This document shows, in pieces, positions 57,561 through 64,000 of a DNA stretch of 64,000 nt. Numbering within the stretch: position 1 is the stretch's first letter; each line of letters opens with the position of its first letter. The stretch covers positions 2,487,501-2,551,500 of the forward strand of contig NZ_CP104213.1 in the NCBI RefSeq assembly GCF_025244745.1, given 5' to 3'. The notes beneath the pieces are model-generated. The model searched no databases. It was given only the letters and a program-made list of their open reading frames with translations, and was not told where the DNA came from. The position numbers and the translations under genes were made by a program. The stretch comes from Deinococcus rubellus (lineage in GTDB: Bacteria; Deinococcota; Deinococci; Deinococcales; Deinococcaceae).

Positions 57561-59468
57561 ATGATTAAAGGGAAAGACATGATCGGGCGCACGGTGGTCG
57601 CCATCAGCAGCGGCTCGAATATCGACAAGGTCCACGACCTGGTGTTCGACCACGACGCCAATCAGGTGCTGGCCCTGCTGGTCGACGAGGGCGGCTGGTT
57701 TCGCTCAGCCAAAGTGGTGCCGTTCGAGGCGGTTCGCAGCATCGGCGAGGACGCCGTGATGATCGCCGACGAGGGCGACGTGGTGAGTGCGCGCGACGAC
57801 TCGCGCATCGCCGACCTGCTCGATACCAAGGTGGGCCTCATCGGCCTGCAACTGCTGACCACCGATGGCCGCGAACTCGGCAGGATCGCCGACGTGTACT
57901 TCGAGGAAGTCAGCGGCAAGGTGGTGGGCTACGAGGCCACTGGTGGGCTGTTCTCCGATCTGTCGAGTGGGCGCACCTTCGTGCCCGCACCCGAGAGCAT
58001 CAGCATCGGCGACAACGCTGCCATCGTACCGGTGTCGGTGGCGCAGGCGATGGAGGAGCAGGAAGCGGGCGGCTTTCAGGGCGCGCTCAACCGGGCGGGC
58101 GACAACATCAGCCAGAACTACGAGAACCTGGCGACGGCCACCAAGTCGCGTCAGAAGGAATACGTAATCGGCAAGGTAACGGGCAGCGACGTGACCACCC
58201 AGGACGGCGTGGTGCTGGTGCCCAGGGGCGAGACCATCACCGCCGAGCAGGCCGACACTGCCGAGGAACAGGGCCTGCTCGGTTCGCTGGTCGCGGCGGC
58301 CACCGGCGGCAGCATGCAGGCGGCCTACAGCAGCGCGGCGACGGGCGTGCAGAGCCGGGTGGACGACCTGAGCAGCGCCTCGCAGGACCGTCAGGCCGAG
58401 TACGTGGTCGGCAAGGCAGCGGGCAGCGACGTGATGACCGAGGACGGCGTGATTCTGGTGGCGAAGGGCAGCATCATCACCGCCGAGCAGGCCGCCAGTG
58501 CCCGCGAACACAGCTTGCTGGGCCAGCTCACGGCGGCTGCCACCAGCGGCAGCGTGCAGACCCTCTACGCCAGCGCCTCGTCGAGCGTGCAGAGCCGGGT
58601 CGAGGACCTCAGCAGCGCCAGCCGCGAGCGTCAGGTCGAGTACGTGCTGGGCAAGGTGGCGGGCAGCGACGTACACGGCGACGACGACACCGTGATCGTT
58701 CTCAAGGGTCAAATGATCACCCCGCTGGCGGTGCAGAGCGCCGAGGAGAAGCACGCCCTGGGCCGTCTGGTGGCCTCGGCAGCGTCGGGCAACGTGCAGA
58801 GCGGCGTCGAGCGCCTGAGTGGCGGCCCGTCCGTCAGCACGGCCACCGACATGCCAGCCGCCACACCTGCCGTCAGCGCCCTGGGCCGCCGGGTTCGCAG
58901 CGACGTGTACGGCCCCAACCGCACCCTGATCGCCGCCCAGGGCCAGATCGTGACCCAGGGCGTGCTGGAGCGTGCCCGCATTCTGGACCGTGAAGCTGAT
59001 CTGCTGGCCGCCACCGGGGCCGGGCAGCCGGTGACCGAGGGCAGCGGCCCGTCCACCAGCGATCAGCTCTCGGCGGGGCTGAGCAACGTCAGCGCCGGGG
59101 CCAGCAATTTGTTCGACCGGGCCAAGCAGTGGCTCGGCGAGAAGCGCGACGACGCCGGGGAAGCCGTCGATCAGCGTCAGCAGGAAGCGCAGAAGCAAAA
59201 AGAGCGTGACGCGGTTGGCCGCCCAGTCAACCGGGTCATCCTCGACCCCGCCGACAACATCATTCTCAACATCGGCGAGATCATCACCCATAAGGCGGTG
59301 GCTGCTGCCCGAGAGGCCGACGTGCTGGACATGCTGCTCGACTCGGTGAGCAAGGAAACCGTCAGCATCAACCCGCTCGACGTGCGTCCCCACGAGACCG
59401 GCACCGCCGCGCTGGAAGCCGTGAACGAGGCCGATCTGCACAAGCCCGACACCAAGTCGCAGCCTTAA
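57561..59468 (+). CDS. PRC-barrel protein with 80-residue tandem repeats
   Basis: 635-residue protein. Two PRC-barrel domains occupy about residues 5-75 ([20 protein letters not shown]) and 88-165 ([20 protein letters not shown]). Three tandem 80-residue repeats follow, starting near 204, 284 and 364, each with GK..GSDV...DG.VLV..G..ITAEQA...E..LLG.L and a VQSRV.DLSSAS.-type helix. Two more distant copies lie near 442 and 553, separated by Ser/Gly-rich and Gln/Lys-rich segments. No signal or membrane segment is seen. The repeat motif resembles the DG-x-vi-x-G-x-IT strand-turn of RNA polymerase beta' (inference). GGGAGA lies before ATG. Confidence 0.8.
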   Translation: MIKGKDMIGRTVVAISSGSNIDKVHDLVFDHDANQVLALLVDEGGWFRSAKVVPFEAVRSIGEDAVMIADEGDVVSARDDSRIADLLDTKVGLIGLQLLTTDGRELGRIADVYFEEVSGKVVGYEATGGLFSDLSSGRTFVPAPESISIGDNAAIVPVSVAQAMEEQEAGGFQGALNRAGDNISQNYENLATATKSRQKEYVIGKVTGSDVTTQDGVVLVPRGETITAEQADTAEEQGLLGSLVAAATGGSMQAAYSSAATGVQSRVDDLSSASQDRQAEYVVGKAAGSDVMTEDGVILVAKGSIITAEQAASAREHSLLGQLTAAATSGSVQTLYASASSSVQSRVEDLSSASRERQVEYVLGKVAGSDVHGDDDTVIVLKGQMITPLAVQSAEEKHALGRLVASAASGNVQSGVERLSGGPSVSTATDMPAATPAVSALGRRVRSDVYGPNRTLIAAQGQIVTQGVLERARILDREADLLAATGAGQPVTEGSGPSTSDQLSAGLSNVSAGASNLFDRAKQWLGEKRDDAGEAVDQRQQEAQKQKERDAVGRPVNRVILDPADNIILNIGEIITHKAVAAAREADVLDMLLDSVSKETVSINPLDVRPHETGTAALEAVNEADLHKPDTKSQP

Positions 59469-59498
59469 GCACACAGCCGCAACTGAGCGTCAACCATC

Positions 59499-59533
59499 AG
59501 CGCCGCACTCCAAAAAAGGAGGCGGCGCTTTTT
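59499..59533 (+). terminator. Terminator after the PRC-barrel gene
   Basis: AGCGCCGC.CTCC / GGAG.CGGCGCT stem with an A6 loop and T5. Confidence 0.85.
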
Positions 59534-59591
59534 GAGCTGGAGTCTGCCCCACGTCACCGTCCCACCCGCTGCCCGCGCTAAACTGCCGGAC

Positions 59592-61256
<1,665 letters not shown>

Positions 61257-61327
61257 GCCGCCAAGCATGAAGGCCAGCTTCATCCTCCTTCAGTCGTGCA
61301 TCAGCCCTCCCCACTAAGATGAGCAGC

Positions 61328-62449
61328 ATGAAGAAATCTGCGGGCATTTTCTCGGGCGCGGGCGCACTGCTCGGCGCGGCGCTACTGTCGGGCTGCACCA
61401 TGCAGGGCGCGGGCAACCTCAAGGTGCATGAGGTGCTGTTCTACGGCTCCTCGCAAGACCGGCTGACGTGGGTCTACGGCAGCCTCACCGGCGGCAAGGG
61501 CAGCCTCAGCCTGGCCGGACAGACCCTGGAACTCCGCCCACAGATCAGCGATCCACTGGGCACGCCGGGCAGCCTCAGCGTGGGCGGCCGGGCCGTCTAC
61601 AAGAGCAAAACCAGCAGCGCCCTGCCGCGCTCCAGCGTGGTGCAGCAGGGCATGACCTATACCGTGAGCGCCAATCAGAACATTGCTGCCACCTACCTGG
61701 TGACCGGCGGGGCCTGGTACCGGCTCAGCGGCGCACTGGCGGCGGGCAGCGAGGTGCAGGCCACCGCCCAGCCGGTGGGCGGCCTGAGCGGCGCAGGCCA
61801 GCTCACTGCCAGCGAGGCCAGCGTGCTCAGCAGCGCACTGGGCACCCAGGGCACCTTCACGGTGACGGTGCTGCCCGCAGACGAACTGCCCGACGCGCCA
61901 CTGGCCGCGCAACCTGCCCCCACCGAGACGCTGCGGACCGGGCTGTACCTCCAGCCGCTGTCGGTCATCACCTCCACGACGACCACCACGACCACCAACA
62001 CTGGAAACACTGGAGGCACTGTGACCGGTTCCGGCTCGAACGCGCCCGTGCCTTCTGGCACCACCCTGAAGTTTCGCGAGGTCGCCAGCGGCAGCAACGC
62101 CCTGGCCAGCACTCCGCAGGTCAAGCTGGCCTCCAGTCAGGACGATCTCGGCGCACTCTGGAACTCGGCCTACGGGCGTCAGGTGCCGGTGCCGCCCACC
62201 CCGATCATCCTGGGCCAGACCGCCGTGGGCATCTTCCTGGGCAACCGCCCCACCGGGGGTTACGGTGTCACGGTGCAGTCGGTGAGTGCCAGTGGCTCGG
62301 CGCTGAACATCACGGTGAACGTGCGCGCTCCCGGCCCCGGCAGCATCACTACCCAGTCGATCACCAGTCCCTGGACCATCGTGGCGGTGCAAGGCCAGTT
62401 CGCCAGCGTCACTGTGCGCGACCAGAACGGGCAGCGCCTCGGCCAGTAA
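61328..62449 (+). CDS. Lipoprotein with PrcB C-terminal domain
   Basis: 373-residue lipoprotein: signal and lipobox ALLGAALLSGC with Cys23. The middle part has beta strands, then a Thr-rich linker (SVITSTTTTTTTNTGNTGG) near 215. The C-terminal domain (about 270-370) contains AVGIFLGNRPTGGYGVTVQS and SITSPWTIVAVQG, the PrcB_C pattern of a surface protease-inhibitor-like fold. TAAGAT (61315-61320) lies 7 bases before ATG 61328, which is preferred over ATG 61319. Confidence 0.78.
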   Translation: MKKSAGIFSGAGALLGAALLSGCTMQGAGNLKVHEVLFYGSSQDRLTWVYGSLTGGKGSLSLAGQTLELRPQISDPLGTPGSLSVGGRAVYKSKTSSALPRSSVVQQGMTYTVSANQNIAATYLVTGGAWYRLSGALAAGSEVQATAQPVGGLSGAGQLTASEASVLSSALGTQGTFTVTVLPADELPDAPLAAQPAPTETLRTGLYLQPLSVITSTTTTTTTNTGNTGGTVTGSGSNAPVPSGTTLKFREVASGSNALASTPQVKLASSQDDLGALWNSAYGRQVPVPPTPIILGQTAVGIFLGNRPTGGYGVTVQSVSASGSALNITVNVRAPGPGSITTQSITSPWTIVAVQGQFASVTVRDQNGQRLGQ

Positions 62450-62519
62450 AGGCCCGCCGGGGCTCTCTCATCTGGGCTGGGTCAATGGTCGCCGCTCCAG
62501 CCCTTAAACTGCTCTGACT

Positions 62520-63215
62520 ATGACCAGACTCAACGGCTCCTCTTCCAACAACCGCATTGTTTTGATTGTCGGCACCCTGGTGGCCCTGCTGCTGATCGGC
62601 GTCACCGTCTGGGCGGTGCAGCGCAACCAGACAGCCGCCACCCAGGCCAGCACCAAGACCTTCGACCTGACCGGCCAGCCGTTTCTGGGCAAGGCCGACG
62701 CCCCTGTGACCCTGGTGGCCTTCGAGGACTTCAAGTGCCCCAACTGCAAGAATTTCGAGGAAAACATCTACCCGCAGATCAAGTCGAAGTACATCGACAC
62801 CGGCAAGGCCAAGATGTACAAGATCAACTTCCCCTTCCTGGGTGACAACCTTCCCACCAACGACTCGGTGCTGGCAGCCCAGGCGGCAGAGTGCGCCTAC
62901 GACCAGACTGGCAACGACGGCTACGAGGGCATGTCCACCATCATGTTCCGCGCCCAGGGTGACGAGACCCAGGTGTGGGCCACCAAGGAGAAGCTCGAAG
63001 ACCTGGCCGGCAGCGTCGACGGCCTCGATATGACCAAATTCAAGACCTGCCTCGACAGCGACGCCACCAAGGCCCGGGTCGAGGCCGACAAGCAGCAGGC
63101 GGTCAACGCAGGCGTCAACTCCACCCCCAGCGTGTTCGTCAACGGCGTGCTGGCGGCAAACTTCAGCGCCGATGAGATTGGCAAGGCGATTGACGCCGAC
63201 CTCGCCAAGAAGTAA
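62520..63215 (+). CDS. DsbA-like thiol:disulfide oxidoreductase
   Basis: 231 residues with an N-terminal membrane anchor (about 12-31, [19 protein letters not shown]). The thioredoxin-fold domain with an inserted helical part has the active-site CPNC in [16 protein letters not shown] near residue 75 and a cis-Pro in [14 protein letters not shown] near 207. It oxidises Cys pairs in exported proteins. TAAACT lies 9 bases before ATG. DsbB starts 3 bp after the stop. Confidence 0.9.
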   Translation: MTRLNGSSSNNRIVLIVGTLVALLLIGVTVWAVQRNQTAATQASTKTFDLTGQPFLGKADAPVTLVAFEDFKCPNCKNFEENIYPQIKSKYIDTGKAKMYKINFPFLGDNLPTNDSVLAAQAAECAYDQTGNDGYEGMSTIMFRAQGDETQVWATKEKLEDLAGSVDGLDMTKFKTCLDSDATKARVEADKQQAVNAGVNSTPSVFVNGVLAANFSADEIGKAIDADLAKK

Positions 63216-63218
63216 ACC

Positions 63219-63653
63219 GTGACCCGCGACAACCGTCTGTATCTGGCCTGGGTGGTGGCCCTGGTCGCCGCGATGGGCAGCCTGTATTTCTCGGAGATTC
63301 GCGGCTTCGTGCCGTGCATCCTGTGCTGGTTTCAGCGCGTCTTCATGTACCCACTGGCGATTGTGCTGGGGGTGGCGGCGCTGCGTGCCGATTTCAATAT
63401 CCGGGTCTACGGGCTGAGCTTGGCCGCTGTCGGCTGGCTGATCGCCCTCTACCAGAACCTCGAAGTCTGGGGCGTGGTGCAGACCCTCAAAGCCTGCACG
63501 GCAGGTCCCATCGGCACTGGTTGTGACGCCAAGTGGCCGATCTTTGGCAGCAACCTGAGCAGCGTGTCCAATGTGGTCACCATCCCGGTGCTGAGCCTGG
63601 TGGCCTTCACGCTGATCATCCTGCTGCTGAGCTGGCCGCGCCAGCGGGCCTGA
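63219..63653 (+). CDS. DsbB/BdbC-like disulfide oxidoreductase
   Basis: 144-residue membrane protein that re-oxidises the DsbA-like partner and passes electrons to quinone. Four helices. The first Cys pair is in [20 protein letters not shown] near residue 31 (CxxC and conserved Arg), the second pair in [17 protein letters not shown] (Cys 8 apart) near 92. GTG 63219 is 3 bp after the DsbA stop, so the pair is an operon. Confidence 0.92.
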   Translation: MTRDNRLYLAWVVALVAAMGSLYFSEIRGFVPCILCWFQRVFMYPLAIVLGVAALRADFNIRVYGLSLAAVGWLIALYQNLEVWGVVQTLKACTAGPIGTGCDAKWPIFGSNLSSVSNVVTIPVLSLVAFTLIILLLSWPRQRA

Positions 63654-63673
63654 ACCGAGCGCCGCAGAGCAGA

Positions 63674-63710
63674 AAAAGCCGGAGCCTTGGTGCGCTCCGG
63701 CTTTTCTGTT
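63674..63710. terminator. Terminator after dsbAB
   Basis: AAAAAGCCGGAGC / GCTCCGGCTTTTT stem-loop; usable from both sides, also by the partial gene on the minus strand. Confidence 0.9.
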
Positions 63711-63719
63711 TCGGCAGCA

Positions 63720-64000
63720 TCAGAAACTGTAGTTGACACCCAGCCGGAGCAGCGGCCCGGTGACGCCGCCGAAGAAAGTCGCCACACCCGCCTCGGCGAA
63801 GATGCCCAGCCCCGGCCCGCTACGGACACCGACCAGACCGCCCAGTCCGAAATAGGTGGACTGATCGCCGGGCGAAATATTGGCGACTGCCGCTGCCAGG
63901 CCGCCGTACACCCGCCAGCGCTCGGAGAGGGGACGGCTGATCAGCAGATCGGCCTCGGCCCCCAGCGCACTGGCAAAGGTCGGCAGGAAGGCGCTACTCA
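63720..64000 (-). CDS. C-terminal end of a predicted beta-barrel/outer-membrane protein
   Basis: The last 93 residues of a protein that runs off the window. Alternating strands (LGAEADLLISRPLSERWRVY, YFGLGGLVGVRSGPGLGIFA, GPLLRLGVNYSF) end in a C-terminal aromatic Phe, the usual sign of an outer-membrane barrel. No more specific family can be named from this part. Confidence 0.6.
   Translation of the reverse strand, partial: SSAFLPTFASALGAEADLLISRPLSERWRVYGGLAAAVANISPGDQSTYFGLGGLVGVRSGPGLGIFAEAGVATFFGGVTGPLLRLGVNYSF

Noticed and set aside
57705..59474. 589-codon open frame on the minus strand
   Set aside because: It is opposite the PRC-barrel repeat gene, its translation is Ala/His/Gly-rich with no domain, and long antisense frames are expected at this GC.

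Overview
The window is high-GC chromosomal DNA from a Deinococcus-type bacterium. The supporting evidence is the combination of homoisocitrate dehydrogenase (AAA lysine pathway), a response regulator/kinase pair resembling the D. radiodurans radiation-response regulator DrRRA, RecN, HemQ-type heme synthesis, PRC-barrel and S8 secreted proteins, and many genes whose only promoter signal is a TANNNT -10 box 5-9 nt before the start codon, the leaderless arrangement known from Deinococcus. No species can be named from the sequence alone.

Layout. 1-6.4 kb: a leftward group (PIG-L deacetylase, MnmD, a frameshifted MnmC-like oxidase, 5' part of homoisocitrate dehydrogenase) and a rightward group (carboxylate-amine ligase, phosphatidylserine decarboxylase-like protein, DedA). 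6.4-21.07 kb: an accessory block bounded by a degenerate tRNA-Lys 3' half (about 6472-6519) and an intact tRNA-Lys (20993-21068). A decayed tyrosine-integrase C-terminus lies beside the intact tRNA. The block carries an orphan peptide-binding lipoprotein-type SBP, a STAND-LuxR regulator, a tandemly duplicated secreted cupin, a methyltransferase, an IS200/IS605-family element (TnpA plus TnpB) that has split a DUF4242 gene, a TPR/HD-GYP/GGDEF protein and a lipoprotein subtilase. It is best read as an old tRNA-associated genomic island.

21-31.8 kb: housekeeping genes (5-FCL, DUF421, HtrA-like protease, GGCT, tRNA-His, tRNA-Leu, trigger factor, PurE/PurK, FolC, OmpR-type regulator and kinase). 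31.8-41 kb: a large subtilase with a Pro/Thr linker, an APH(3')-like kinase, then an ECF sigma / membrane anti-sigma candidate / RseB-like / DUF1800 / DUF1501 / haem-motif run. 41-48 kb: stress and metabolic genes (SDR with palindromic operator, cupin, DJ-1/PfpI, Gfo/Idh/MocA) and a three-gene cell-envelope-stress-like set sharing SHOCT-like motifs. 47.6-64 kb: RNase II-type nuclease, HemQ, aldo/keto reductase, two transporters, YchJ, Tam, an enolase-superfamily epimerase with a P-loop NTPase, a PRC-barrel protein with 80-residue repeats, RecN, a PrcB-domain lipoprotein, a DsbA/DsbB pair and the end of a beta-barrel-like protein.

The most interesting items are the tRNA-Lys island, the intact TnpA/TnpB element whose insertion site can be reconstructed, the ECF/DUF1800/DUF1501/haem gene run, the PRC-barrel repeat protein, and the widespread leaderless gene starts, including a 16-codon leader ORF coupled to the sensor kinase.
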